From: Bacillota bacterium
Lineage (GTDB): Bacteria > Bacillota > Negativicutes > Sporomusales > Sporomusaceae
Length of the DNA: 64,000 nt
Direction of reading: 5' to 3'
NCBI GenBank assembly: GCA_017889705.1
Contig: JAGGAB010000018.1
Span: 1-64,000 of the forward strand
Positions 51,384 through 59,857 of this stretch are shown piece by piece. Numbering within the stretch: position 1 is the stretch's first letter; each line of letters starts with the position of its first letter. The translations under genes were made by a program, and so were the position numbers. Below the pieces are notes generated by a model. That model was not told where the DNA came from, made no database searches, and was given only the letters and a program-made list of their open reading frames with translations.

Positions 51384-51968
51384 ATGAAATCACTAAAAGG
51401 CACTAAAACTGCTGTAAATCTGATGCATTCTTTTGCAGGTGAATCTCAGGCCAGAATGCGCTACACCTATTATGCCTCAACCGCCAAAAAAGAAGGCTAT
51501 GTACAAATCTCCAACATTTTTACCGAAACCGCTGACAATGAAAAAGAACATGCTAAACGCTTCTACAAATTTCTTGTGGAAAGCCTTGACGGTGAGTGTG
51601 TCAACATCCAGGCCGACTTCCCTGTTGCCTTGAGCGACACCAAAGCCAACCTACTCGCCGCTGCCCAAGGGGAAAATGAAGAGTGGACTGAAATGTATCC
51701 TCATTTTGCCGATATTGCCGACGAAGAAGGTTTCCCGGTTATTGCCACTGTTTTCCGGAAAATTGCCGAAGTGGAAAAACGCCATGAAGCCCGCTATAAA
51801 AAACTGTATGAAAACATCGTAAACAATACGGTTGTCAAGAAACCCAGCACACTTGAGTGGAAATGCAATAACTGCGGTTATATTCACACCGGCGATCACG
51901 CTCCTGACCTCTGTCCTGCCTGTGCTCACCCGCAAGGCTACTTTGAAGTGTTTGTTGAGACCTATTAA
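51384..51968 (+). CDS. Rubrerythrin
   Basis: A 194-residue rubrerythrin: a ferritin-like four-helix domain with di-iron ligands (E in [13 protein letters not shown] in [14 protein letters not shown] in [17 protein letters not shown]) and a C-terminal rubredoxin domain ([14 protein letters not shown]). It reduces hydrogen peroxide in anaerobes. The start ATG 51384 has AAGGAGGA upstream; a longer reading from 51288 lacks a ribosome site. Confidence 0.95.
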   Translation: MKSLKGTKTAVNLMHSFAGESQARMRYTYYASTAKKEGYVQISNIFTETADNEKEHAKRFYKFLVESLDGECVNIQADFPVALSDTKANLLAAAQGENEEWTEMYPHFADIADEEGFPVIATVFRKIAEVEKRHEARYKKLYENIVNNTVVKKPSTLEWKCNNCGYIHTGDHAPDLCPACAHPQGYFEVFVETY

Positions 51969-51987
51969 TTTTACCTTTGCAATAGTA

Positions 51988-52031
51988 AAGCCGGAACCCC
52001 TAATAGCATTAGTGGGTTCCGGCTTATTCTT
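51988..52031. terminator. Bidirectional terminator after rubrerythrin
   Basis: AAGCCGGAACCC/GGGTTCCGGCTT (51988-51999, 52014-52025) extended inward by CTAAT/ATTAG, followed by a T-rich tail. Confidence 0.88.
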
Positions 52032-52038
52032 TGTTATT

Positions 52039-52404
52039 TTAAAACCGTTCAGGTAGCACTTCCAGCCAATATCCGTCCGGATCAGAGATGAAGTAAATCC
52101 CCATCGCTTTATTTTCATAACAGATGCACCCCATGGCTTTGTGATGATTGTAGGCTTTTTCAAAATCACTGGTGATGAAGGCTAGGTGAAATTCGTTTTC
52201 GCCCAAATTGTATTTTTCTTTGCGCTCCTTTAACCAAGTGAGTTCCAATTTGTGCGGTGTCTGTCCATCTCCCAGATATACAATGGTAAAACTCGGCTGC
52301 TCAATTCGTCTGGTCTCGGTAAGATTCAGCGCTTCCTTATAAAAGGCCATGCTTTTTTCCAGATCAAGCACATTAATATTATTGTGGGCAAATCTAAAAT
52401 CCAT
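52039..52404 (-). CDS. VOC-family protein (glyoxalase I-like)
   Basis: A 121-residue vicinal-oxygen-chelate protein of two beta-alpha-beta3 repeats. Metal ligands are likely His in FAHNNINVLDLEKS, Glu in KLELTW, His in NEFHLAF, and Glu near the end (GYWLEVLPERF). This spacing fits lactoylglutathione-lyase-like enzymes that detoxify methylglyoxal. Ribosome site AAGGAGAG. It converges with rubrerythrin and is followed on the same strand by nothing else. Confidence 0.83.
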   Translation of the reverse strand: MDFRFAHNNINVLDLEKSMAFYKEALNLTETRRIEQPSFTIVYLGDGQTPHKLELTWLKERKEKYNLGENEFHLAFITSDFEKAYNHHKAMGCICYENKAMGIYFISDPDGYWLEVLPERF

Positions 52405-52437
52405 GTTAATCTCTCCTTTGTTTTCTTGAATCTATTA

Positions 52438-53166
52438 TTACTGACCTTTCCTGCCACTTTTCCACATGTTAGCAAGGAAGGTCTGAATGTCCCGGCTTAC
52501 TACCACGCCATGACCGGTGCAAAAAAACTCGGGTGTAAAATTCAACAGTCGGTTCAGTCCCAGCATAAACTTGTCAAAACCAGGCTCCTTGGCAGCCGCC
52601 TGGCCAGCCACATAATCGCAAGACCCTCGCTTAATGCGTTCACTGTCTGTAACCAGTTCACCATCAGGCAGGTTTTCGCCAAAATAACAGAAGAAATCGC
52701 CGACAAATAGCGCCTGGGATAATCGGTCATAAATAGCTACCGAACCAGGCGAGTGGGTATTAACAAGTACAATTTCCAACGCTTCAATACCAGTGGCAGC
52801 AAAGGTAAACTCCCCGGCAGCCGGCACATACTGCTTAAAAACAGTGGCCAGCGGCGCAGCCAGCATACTTGCGTCAGCACGATGAACAAACTTCTCCGCC
52901 TGCTTAAATAAAGCCGCACCTTCGACATGATCGCGATGTCCATGGGTCAATAGCACCTGCGTAACCTGTTCTGGGGTTATGCCGATAGTGCTCAGTACTT
53001 CAACAATAGTATCCTGATATTCCTGCCGGCCGGCATCAATTAAGATAATTTTGTCTTCGCGTTTAAGCACATAACAATTGGTGTATGACATAACATCCCA
53101 GGAAAAAGTATCTTCGACAGCAATTACATAGGCCCCAGCGGCCAATTGCGCCAACTTATAATTCAT
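52438..53166 (-). CDS. Metallo-beta-lactamase fold hydrolase
   Basis: About 242 residues from the ATG at 53166. The zinc site is THGHRDHVEG, with further ligands in NTHSPGSVAIYD and the final His in FCTGHGVVV. It belongs to the broad glyoxalase II-like group. The upstream part of a longer reading (to 53244) does not resemble the family. It lies 34 bases before the VOC gene on the same strand, so the two may form a small detoxification unit; this is inference. Confidence 0.8.
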   Translation of the reverse strand: MNYKLAQLAAGAYVIAVEDTFSWDVMSYTNCYVLKREDKIILIDAGRQEYQDTIVEVLSTIGITPEQVTQVLLTHGHRDHVEGAALFKQAEKFVHRADASMLAAPLATVFKQYVPAAGEFTFAATGIEALEIVLVNTHSPGSVAIYDRLSQALFVGDFFCYFGENLPDGELVTDSERIKRGSCDYVAGQAAAKEPGFDKFMLGLNRLLNFTPEFFCTGHGVVVSRDIQTFLANMWKSGRKGQ

Positions 53167-53401
53167 TTTTAACCAGCCTTTCGAACCGGAATCAGCGTCA
53201 CGCCTACTGTTACTACTTATTATAGCTTCTATTATTCCCAGCACAAGTTAATTTTCCCAAAATATTTTCACCGACTGTTCTGATTGGTTGCATGTACTAT
53301 TTTAACAAGTTAAAATATAGTAAACTGACCATCAGACGAGGTTTTAACTCACCTGAAGTTTAATCATCACTATACCGCCATAACGAAAGGAGATCCCCAT
53401 C

Positions 53402-53689
53402 TTGGTTGTTATTAAATTAAAAACAAGCGCCCAGCATGCTTTCCCTGATACGTACAGCACTATTGAAGAATTTTACAATGACATCAACACCTTTGAAGAA
53501 CTCAGTTTTGAATACTGCGGTCAGAAGTATATTGTAACCTATTATGATGCTAACCTGTCTGTAGCTGAATTCAACAAGCCTGACAGTACACAACAATTCA
53601 AGTCTCCTGAAGACTTTGCAAAGAATTTTTGTATCGCCGATACCTGCTTTCAGGATTTTATAACAAAAATTAGTGTTCTGGTACGTTAA
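53402..53689 (+). CDS. Hypothetical protein of 95 residues
   Basis: Not recognised. It starts at TTG with AAAGGAG eight bases upstream. The product is soluble, acidic, rich in Phe and Tyr, with two Cys (FCIADTCF) near the C terminus and no membrane segment. It could be a small alpha/beta protein. It stands alone between the metallo-beta-lactamase gene and the DASS transporter. Confidence 0.6.
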   Translation: MVVIKLKTSAQHAFPDTYSTIEEFYNDINTFEELSFEYCGQKYIVTYYDANLSVAEFNKPDSTQQFKSPEDFAKNFCIADTCFQDFITKISVLVR

Positions 53690-53823
53690 ACCACGAGCCG
53701 CATCTCGGTAATCCATATTACAGGAAACGTCCAAATTTTCGCACTTGGGTAAAAACTCATCGCAGCTACCTACTAACCACTTTAAGATAATACATGAAGT
53801 AATATGTTTAAGGAGATGATAAC

Positions 53824-55290
53824 ATGCAAACCGAATCTTTTTTCAAACGCTATGGACTAATACTGGGTTTCCTCGTTTTACTAGGCATTCTGGCGCTGCC
53901 TACTCCGGCTGACTTGCCGACTGCCGGTCACAGAATGCTCGCAATTTTACTGTTTTCCGTAATTGTCTGGATGTCGGACTCCATTTCCTATCCGGTAAGT
54001 GCGGCCGTCATTATGAGTTTAATGGCCGTTCTTCTGGGAACAGCGCCTGATGTGGCCAAAACAACCACGCTGTTAGGAACCAGCAAAGCCCTGACTTTAG
54101 CGCTAGGCGGTTTTAGCAATACGGCCTTCGCCTTAGTAGCCGGTGCCTTATTCCTGGCTGTAGCCATGACCCAAACCGGCCTTGATAAGCGTATTGCCTT
54201 ATTTGTACTGTCTAAGATTGGTGCCAAAACCAATCGGGTCTTAATCGGAGTTATCCTTGTCGGTTTCATTCTCAGCTTCTTCGTTCCCAGCACAACAGCC
54301 CGTGTATCTTGTATGGTTCCTATTGTTATGGGTATTATCACAGCTTTCGGGGTTAATAGGAAAAGCAGTTTTGCCGCAGTTATGATGATTGCCACTGCCC
54401 AGGCAGACAGCCTGTGGAATGTGGGTATCAAGACAGCCGCCGCCCAGAACATGATTGCCGTCGGATTTATCAAATCTCAGCTTGGTGTTGATATTTCCTG
54501 GCTAGACTGGTTTATCGCTGCCGCTCCTTTTTCGGCGATTATGTCTGTAATACTTTATTATGTTCTTATGAAGCTTATGCCGCCTGAAACCAACGAAATT
54601 GCCGGCGGCGACGCTACCGTAAAACGTCTGCTTACCGAAATGGGCCCTATGAAATTGGATGAAAAAAAATTACTGTTTATGTCCTGCACCCTGCTGTTTT
54701 TGTGGGCTACTGAAAAAATCGTACATGATTTTGACACCTCGACAACTACCATTGTTGCTATCGCATTGATGCTCATGCCCGGTATCGGCGTAATGAACTG
54801 GAAAGATGCCCAGCCCAAGATTAACTGGGGTACCATCATTCTGTTCGGTGTCGGTATCAGCCTTGGTTCGGCGCTTCTTTCCACCAAGGCCGCAGCCTGG
54901 TTGGCCAAAATCATTGTAAGTGCTATTGGACTCCAGACCATGCCTGCCTTAATTATCTTAGGCGTACTTGCCGCCTTCCTGATTATTATCCATCTTGGTT
55001 TTGCCAGTGCTACTGCGCTTGCTGCAGCCATGATTCCTATTGTTATCTCGATACTGCAAAGCGTTAAAACTCCTGGCATCAACATTATCGGTCTGACCAT
55101 GATTCTCCAGTATGTTATCAGCTTCGGCTTCATCCTGCCGGTTAATGCGCCGCAAAATATGATTGCTTATGGTACTGAAACCTTTGAAGTTAAAGATTTC
55201 ATCAAAACCGGTATTCCGCTGACCATTATTGCTTACCTATTAATTTTGATAATGGGCGCAACCTACTGGAAATGGCTTGGTTTGGTCTGA
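53824..55290 (+). CDS. DASS/SLC13-family anion permease
   Basis: A 488-residue transporter with about 12 membrane helices and the two SNT-type motifs of the divalent-anion:sodium symporter family (FVPSTTARVSCMVPI, and a C-terminal ILPVNAPQNMIAYG region). It probably takes up C4-dicarboxylates, citrate-like acids or sulfate with sodium ions. It converges with a LytS/LytT-type two-component pair, which might sense the substrate. Ribosome site AAGGAGATG. Confidence 0.88.
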   Translation: MQTESFFKRYGLILGFLVLLGILALPTPADLPTAGHRMLAILLFSVIVWMSDSISYPVSAAVIMSLMAVLLGTAPDVAKTTTLLGTSKALTLALGGFSNTAFALVAGALFLAVAMTQTGLDKRIALFVLSKIGAKTNRVLIGVILVGFILSFFVPSTTARVSCMVPIVMGIITAFGVNRKSSFAAVMMIATAQADSLWNVGIKTAAAQNMIAVGFIKSQLGVDISWLDWFIAAAPFSAIMSVILYYVLMKLMPPETNEIAGGDATVKRLLTEMGPMKLDEKKLLFMSCTLLFLWATEKIVHDFDTSTTTIVAIALMLMPGIGVMNWKDAQPKINWGTIILFGVGISLGSALLSTKAAAWLAKIIVSAIGLQTMPALIILGVLAAFLIIIHLGFASATALAAAMIPIVISILQSVKTPGINIIGLTMILQYVISFGFILPVNAPQNMIAYGTETFEVKDFIKTGIPLTIIAYLLILIMGATYWKWLGLV

Positions 55291-55315
55291 TTACGCAGAT
55301 TAAACACCTATAATG

Positions 55316-55361
55316 AAAAAGGTTGTTTCAGAGGTTAACCCTCTTGAAACAACCTTTTTTT
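55316..55361. terminator. Terminator after the DASS permease
   Basis: AAAAAGGTTGTTTCA/TGAAACAACCTTTTT (55316-55330, 55345-55359) followed by more T. It is also reached by transcripts from the lytT side. Confidence 0.9.
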
Positions 55362-55364
55362 GCA

Positions 55365-55513
55365 GCCGCCTGAATAAGTCTCCATTTACCCGATGACCAA
55401 CCCGCTCTAAAGCTCCACTCTGCGAGATGGAGCAAGAGCGGCTAAGTCCCTGGATAATTCCGGCTAAAATTCAAGCGGCATTAAAATGCCGCCTGAATAA
55501 GTCTCCATTTACC
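55365..55513. repeat. Direct repeat flanking element A
   Basis: The same 26 bases occur at 55365-55390 and 55488-55513, 123 bases apart. The right-hand copy contains the stop codon of the LytT-type gene (TTA at 55509-55511 on the plus strand). It looks like one full and one partial unit of a 123-bp tandem repeat; the partial unit ends at the terminator. Confidence 0.8.
55381..55506 (-). ncRNA. Conserved structured element, copy A (after the LytT gene)
   Basis: The minus-strand reading aligns with copies B (58783-58924) and C (18788-18903). The first hairpin GCGGCATT/AATGCCGC is perfect. AATTATCC pairs with the GGGTAA near the 3' end, and CCGCTCT pairs with AGAGCGG inside. This copy lies downstream of a gene rather than in a leader, so a pure leader role cannot hold for all copies. 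Confidence 0.6.
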
Positions 55514-56237
55514 GCAACCCCATCAAGACCTTTAATTCTTTGACTTTATTGCGGCTAACCGGGATTTCTTCTTTTTTAAAATCATCCATACGCAGTTGGT
55601 ATGAGCCATGGAACCAGGGGATAATCTCCAGCACCTTGTCCACATTGACTAAATACTGCCGGTGAATCCTGAAAAAATTAGCCTCTGTTAGTATCTTTTC
55701 CAGTTCCTGCATTGTCAGCGTAGCGACATATTCTCCTTCCTGGGTTCGGATAAATACATCTTTATATTTAACATAAATATAGACAATTTCCTGTTTATCA
55801 AGCGGTATAATTTTACCTTCTTTTAATATGCATATTTTCGCGGTGCACGGTTTTTCCGGAATACTGGCGCGTTCAATAATTCCCCGGATTTTTTCCAGCA
55901 CTTTCGCCAGGCTGGTTTGCGTTACCGGCTTGGTAATATAGCCTACAGCCGAGGTTTCAAAAGCTTCCAAGGCATGCTCGGGAAAAGCCGTGATAAAAAC
56001 CAACAAAGGAGGCCGACGCAGCCCGGTAAGCTTTTGGGCTAGTTCCAGCCCTGAAATTCCCGGCATCTTAATATCAAGAAAAACCAGATCACAAGCGGTT
56101 TGGCTAATATAAGCCAAAGCGTCAAAGGCATTAAAAAATTTCGCAGCGACTTCAATATCCGGTTCTTTTTTTAAGAGATATTCCAATTCGTCACAAAGTA
56201 GTTCTTCATCATCAACTACAATGGCTTTCAATTTCAT
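55509..56237 (-). CDS. LytTR-type response regulator
   Basis: A 242-residue regulator: REC domain (phospho-Asp in LVFLDIKMPGISG) and a C-terminal LytTR DNA-binding domain (FFRIHRQYLVNVDKVLEI, GSYQLRMDD, IPVSRNKVKELK). It overlaps the kinase gene by 26 bases. Its stop codon lies inside a repeat. It likely controls the neighbouring anion permease or a transporter elsewhere. Confidence 0.92.
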   Translation of the reverse strand: MKLKAIVVDDEELLCDELEYLLKKEPDIEVAAKFFNAFDALAYISQTACDLVFLDIKMPGISGLELAQKLTGLRRPPLLVFITAFPEHALEAFETSAVGYITKPVTQTSLAKVLEKIRGIIERASIPEKPCTAKICILKEGKIIPLDKQEIVYIYVKYKDVFIRTQEGEYVATLTMQELEKILTEANFFRIHRQYLVNVDKVLEIIPWFHGSYQLRMDDFKKEEIPVSRNKVKELKVLMGLR

Positions 56238-57930
56238 AGCTGTCCACCTCCCTTGTATAAGGTATCCGGATGACGGCTTTCGTGCCGCTGCCCGGCAGAC
56301 TTTCCAGCACTAAACCGAACTGTTCTCCATAAAAACCCTGAAGGCGCAGGTGCACATTTTGCACGCCAATCCCTTCGGCCTCTGCGGAAAAAAGCTGCTC
56401 AAGTTTGTCAGGTTCTATGCCGATACCGTTATCAACAACCGCAATCTCAACAATATCGCCTTGCTTTGAAGCTGTAATCACCAGCTTGCCCTGTGTCAGT
56501 TTCGGAAAAAGGCCATGCTGCACAGCATTCTCGACAAGCGGTTGAATGGAAAGAACCGGCAGCCGGATCTTTAACACCTCAGCAGCAATATCTGTTTCTA
56601 TTATTAGCCGTGATCCAAAGCGGGTTTTCGCAATTTCCAAGTACGACTTTACTTTTTCCAGTTCTTCTTCAATTGTGACAAAATCGCCGTGTTTGGCAAA
56701 ACTGTATTTGAGAATAATCGACAGATGTTCAATTAAATCCCGCGCCATTTCCGGCTTAGTACGGCACAGCGACATAATAATGCTGAGCGTGTTAAACAAA
56801 AAATGCGGGTTCATCTGTGCCCTAAGCGCCTTTAACTCTGCCTTTTCCCGCAGCTTTTTCTGCTCATCAATCTCAGCAAGTTCGATCTGCACCGATAATA
56901 GCTGGGCGATACCACGAACAAGCTCAATATCCATCTCATTAACATCACCGGTTTGTATGCGGGACAGCTTGATGGTACCCACAACAGCCCCCTGGGCAAA
57001 AAGTGGTGCCACAACACCTGATCGCAACGGGCAGTCAGGTACCGGACAGCCACGTTCTTCATGAGAGTGAATAACGGTGAGAACACCTTCGGCATTCACC
57101 CGCTTAGTTGACTCAGTAATAATCGGTTCGCCAATCCGATGATGATCTGCGCCTTTCCCGATAAACCCCAGCACAGTTTCTCTGTCACTAATAGAAACCG
57201 CGTCAGCCTTGGTCAATTCATATACAATTTTCGCAGTCTCGGTTGCAGACTGGGTATTTAAACCATGCCGCAGATGCAGCAGCGTCTTGCTGGCAATTTC
57301 CAAGGCCAGTTCGGCTGCTTTCGCACTGTGAGCTTGCTGTTGACTTTGAATATCCTTAATAATAAACATGAAAACAACGGTTCCGAGCACCGAAACCAGC
57401 GTTGTCGGAATTGCAATGGCTTTCTCCAGCGCCAGGGCGGCTTCAAAAGGCTTGGCAACCAGCAGTACCATGACTTTTTGCATCAACTCGGCAATAAGTG
57501 CAATGGCCCCCGCTGTTTTCCAGGTCATATTATTAATACCAATCTTCTGGCGAACAATTCCGGCAAACAGGCCACCCACAGCAGCCGCCATACCACAGGC
57601 TTCAGCAGTAAAACCGCCTACCAAATACCGGTGCAATCCGCTAATAGAGCCAACACTCAGGCCCACAATAGGCCCACCCATAATACCACTCATCAAGGTG
57701 CCAATCAGCCTGGTATTGGCTAATGCCCCTTCAATAGGAATACCATTATAGGTTCCCAAAATAGATAATATCGAAAAAATCACGGTTAATGCCAGCCAGT
57801 TTCTTATGTTCAGCGGTTGATTAACACAATTGGCAATAAACGAGCTTCTGCCAATCAGATAGGCAACCAGTGAAATTAATGCCATGTCTCCCATCAAATT
57901 TAAGATAATATGAAAGTTTCCTACATCCAT
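56212..57930 (-). CDS. LytS-type sensor histidine kinase
   Basis: A 572-residue kinase: a 5TMR-LYT membrane region (about 10-190, with NGIPIEGALANTRLIGTLMSGIMGG), a GAF domain (about 225-350), a His_kinase domain with QMNPHFLFNTLS (phospho-accepting His), and HATPase (VENAVQHGLFP, VDNGIGI). It pairs with the LytTR regulator that follows. Relatives sense external carboxylic acids or pyruvate (YehU/YpdA group) or membrane state (LytS). The convergent DASS permease fits carboxylate sensing; this is inference. Confidence 0.92.
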   Translation of the reverse strand: MDVGNFHIILNLMGDMALISLVAYLIGRSSFIANCVNQPLNIRNWLALTVIFSILSILGTYNGIPIEGALANTRLIGTLMSGIMGGPIVGLSVGSISGLHRYLVGGFTAEACGMAAAVGGLFAGIVRQKIGINNMTWKTAGAIALIAELMQKVMVLLVAKPFEAALALEKAIAIPTTLVSVLGTVVFMFIIKDIQSQQQAHSAKAAELALEIASKTLLHLRHGLNTQSATETAKIVYELTKADAVSISDRETVLGFIGKGADHHRIGEPIITESTKRVNAEGVLTVIHSHEERGCPVPDCPLRSGVVAPLFAQGAVVGTIKLSRIQTGDVNEMDIELVRGIAQLLSVQIELAEIDEQKKLREKAELKALRAQMNPHFLFNTLSIIMSLCRTKPEMARDLIEHLSIILKYSFAKHGDFVTIEEELEKVKSYLEIAKTRFGSRLIIETDIAAEVLKIRLPVLSIQPLVENAVQHGLFPKLTQGKLVITASKQGDIVEIAVVDNGIGIEPDKLEQLFSAEAEGIGVQNVHLRLQGFYGEQFGLVLESLPGSGTKAVIRIPYTREVDSYEIESHCS

Positions 57931-58053
57931 GTAATCCTCCCAAAAGATAATACCTATTGCTAAATTTCACCAGACATGACTGCTATCATTCTCTGTTAGC
58001 ATACCGTAAAAATGTTGAAAACTCAAACGTAAAGTTATACTGACATAGAAAAG

Positions 58054-58083
58054 CTCCAGCTTTATCTTGCGGCAAAGCTGGAG
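58054..58083 (-). terminator. Terminator after the degenerate GGDEF gene
   Basis: CTCCAGCTTT/AAAGCTGGAG (58054-58063, 58074-58083), perfect ten-bp stem; on the minus strand it is followed by a short T-rich stretch. It separates the GGDEF gene from the LytS-type gene. Confidence 0.7.
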
Positions 58084-58159
58084 ACTTTTGCTTTTGTATT
58101 ATAAATGAGACTAACCCCTGCCTCTACTTTCAAGCTCCATTTAGCTGTCACAGTTTTTG

Positions 58160-58708
58160 TCAAAAGGTCAACCAAACCTGTGGAAGCTTTCGCTCTCTTG
58201 ATAAATATCTGCCAACCTCATCCTTACTGACGGCTTCGGCAAAGGTTTGCTGGTCCTGTGGAAAAAAACACAGGCTTATACTGCCTGATGGTATGAAGAT
58301 TTTTTCTCTTATGGGAAAAGGCTGCCGACATGCTTCCAACACACGGTTGGCCACCAGTACCGCATTGGTTCTGCTTTTGACACCTGGCAGTATCAGGGCA
58401 AAGGTATTCGCACCAATACGGGCCACCGTGTCGCTTTGGCGCAAACAACTCATTGTCCGTCTGGCTAACTCCTGCAGCAGTTCTTCGCCTGCCTCTTGCC
58501 CACGGCCTTTTGCAAGTACCTCATAGTTTTCCACGTCAAAAAGTGCAATTGCTAACAGCTCACGGCTGCGCTTGGCCTGTGCTATCGCCAGCATCAGTTT
58601 GTCCTCCAGCATACGTTGACTGGATAAGCCGGTTATTAAATCAGTAAAAACCTCCCTCGGATAGGAAAGCCGGTCTCTGCCAGACAATTCCACTACACCC
58701 ATTCCCAT
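58160..58708 (-). CDS. Degenerate GGDEF-domain protein
   Basis: About 182 residues from ATG 58708 (GGGGAGGTGA ribosome site); a longer reading to 58780 includes leader sequence. The domain fold is clear (DLITGLSSQRMLEDKL, LLAIALFDVENYEVLA, LRQSDTVARIGANTFALILPG), but the GGDEF signature itself reads GANTF, and the Asp/Asn that bind the metal and guanine are altered. Such a protein cannot be expected to make c-di-GMP; it might bind GTP or another protein. A structured element and a likely promoter precede it. Confidence 0.82.
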   Translation of the reverse strand: MGMGVVELSGRDRLSYPREVFTDLITGLSSQRMLEDKLMLAIAQAKRSRELLAIALFDVENYEVLAKGRGQEAGEELLQELARRTMSCLRQSDTVARIGANTFALILPGVKSRTNAVLVANRVLEACRQPFPIREKIFIPSGSISLCFFPQDQQTFAEAVSKDEVGRYLSRERKLPQVWLTF

Positions 58709-58782
58709 AACTTCACCTCCCCTTTTTTCCACAGTCGTTGCAGAATAATAAAGAACGGCTACATCCTGGGGTACCAACACTA

Positions 58783-58924
58783 TGCATTTATCCGCCGACT
58801 AACCAGCTCTACCGCTTCCGCAAGATGAGTAAATGCCCTTACGAACCTAGGCGAGCGGTTAAACGTTAGGATAATTTTGACTTAATTCAAGCAACTTTAA
58901 AATGCCATCTGAATTAAGTCTTCC
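58783..58924 (-). ncRNA. Conserved structured element, copy B (leader of the GGDEF gene)
   Basis: On the minus strand GACTTAATTCA pairs with TGAATTAAGTC (58910-58920 and 58879-58889), then AATTATCC, ACCGCTCG, and a 3' GGATAA that pairs with TTATCC. It aligns with copies A and C throughout. It lies between the promoter at 58928-58957 and the ribosome site of the GGDEF gene, so it is transcribed as a leader. Confidence 0.65.
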
Positions 58925-58927
58925 TTG

Positions 58928-58957
58928 ATACTATAATACCATATTTCTGAAAATTAC
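58928..58957 (-). promoter_or_regulatory. Promoter upstream of element B
   Basis: On the minus strand TTGTAA, an 18-base spacer and TATAGT, directly upstream of element B. Moderate match only. Confidence 0.45.
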
Positions 58958-58978
58958 AATATCTTCTTTTCAAAATTT

Positions 58979-59062
58979 TGTAAAGAAAACACGGTTTTCG
59001 CCGAACTTTAGCGAAAGCGCAAGCCGATGTTGCCCTTATCCTGTTCCTAAGAAAGTTATGCT
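58979..59062 (+). repeat. Dispersed 80-bp repeat, copy 2
   Basis: Second copy of the repeat at 47450-47531, same orientation. Its right end overlaps the stop codon of the isomerase gene (59056-59058), where the similarity ends. Confidence 0.7.
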
Positions 59063-59829
59063 AACCCTAAATATGCTCGGCTTTGGGAAATCCGCTCTAA
59101 GGGCTTATCACCACCGGGAAATTCCAGTGTAAATACGCCGTCATAGCCGCTTGCCGCAATCCGCTCTTTTAAACCCCTTACGTCAACAATCCCTGTACCG
59201 GGATAACTATGTTTCAGTCCGGCATTCTCGCAGATAATGTCTTTAAGATGGACATAGCCAATCTGATTAAGAAATAAATCCAGCGCTGCTTCCGGTCTGG
59301 TGTTAGCATACAGCCAGTTGCCGGTATCATAAGTTAGCCTGATAGCAGGCAGAGCGGCAAATATTTCTTGAAACAGCTGGGGATCTCCTTTTTTGCCGTC
59401 AGGTCCATTTTCTACCGCCAACGTGATATTACACGCCTGAGCTTCAGCAACAATTGGTTTCATGGCCGCTGTCCACCAAGCTTGCTTTACAAAGTCAGGG
59501 TCAAACGGCCCATTAGCCGCATTAAACCGGAGAACTTTTGCCTCTAAGCGCCTGGCTAAGTGTAACCCTGCTTGCAATGAGCCAATAGCCTTAAGGGTCT
59601 CTTCACGGGAAGCCGCCAGTAACGCTTCATTGGAAGCATAGGTACAGAGTAGGCCATTGCTGCCAAGTGCTTGGTGTATCTCCGGAATTTCCTCTTCAAT
59701 ATTATGCCAGTACGGACGGAATTCGACACCTGCGCACCCGGCTTGCTGCGCCAAATTGACCAGTTCCGCCTGCCTCATTCCTGCTTTACATTCCTTTTCC
59801 CAAATAACAGCACTAATAATAACTGTCAA
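59056..59829 (-). CDS. TIM-barrel sugar isomerase/epimerase (AP endonuclease 2 fold)
   Basis: About 257 residues of the xylose isomerase-like/IolE-Hyi group. Metal-site residues are likely Glu in LAVENGPDG, Asp and His around RLTYDTGNWLY and GYVHLKDI, and Glu in FTLEFPGG. The start is TTG 59829, eight bases after GGAGGT; the TTG at 59835 is too close. It is last in the operon glcD - glcF - permease - isomerase, which points to a sugar acid or hydroxyacid such as hydroxypyruvate or tartronate semialdehyde. The exact substrate is not known. Confidence 0.8.
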   Translation of the reverse strand: MTVIISAVIWEKECKAGMRQAELVNLAQQAGCAGVEFRPYWHNIEEEIPEIHQALGSNGLLCTYASNEALLAASREETLKAIGSLQAGLHLARRLEAKVLRFNAANGPFDPDFVKQAWWTAAMKPIVAEAQACNITLAVENGPDGKKGDPQLFQEIFAALPAIRLTYDTGNWLYANTRPEAALDLFLNQIGYVHLKDIICENAGLKHSYPGTGIVDVRGLKERIAASGYDGVFTLEFPGGDKPLERISQSRAYLGLA

Positions 59830-59857
59830 AACCAAGCACCTCCGTTAGTACAATTAA

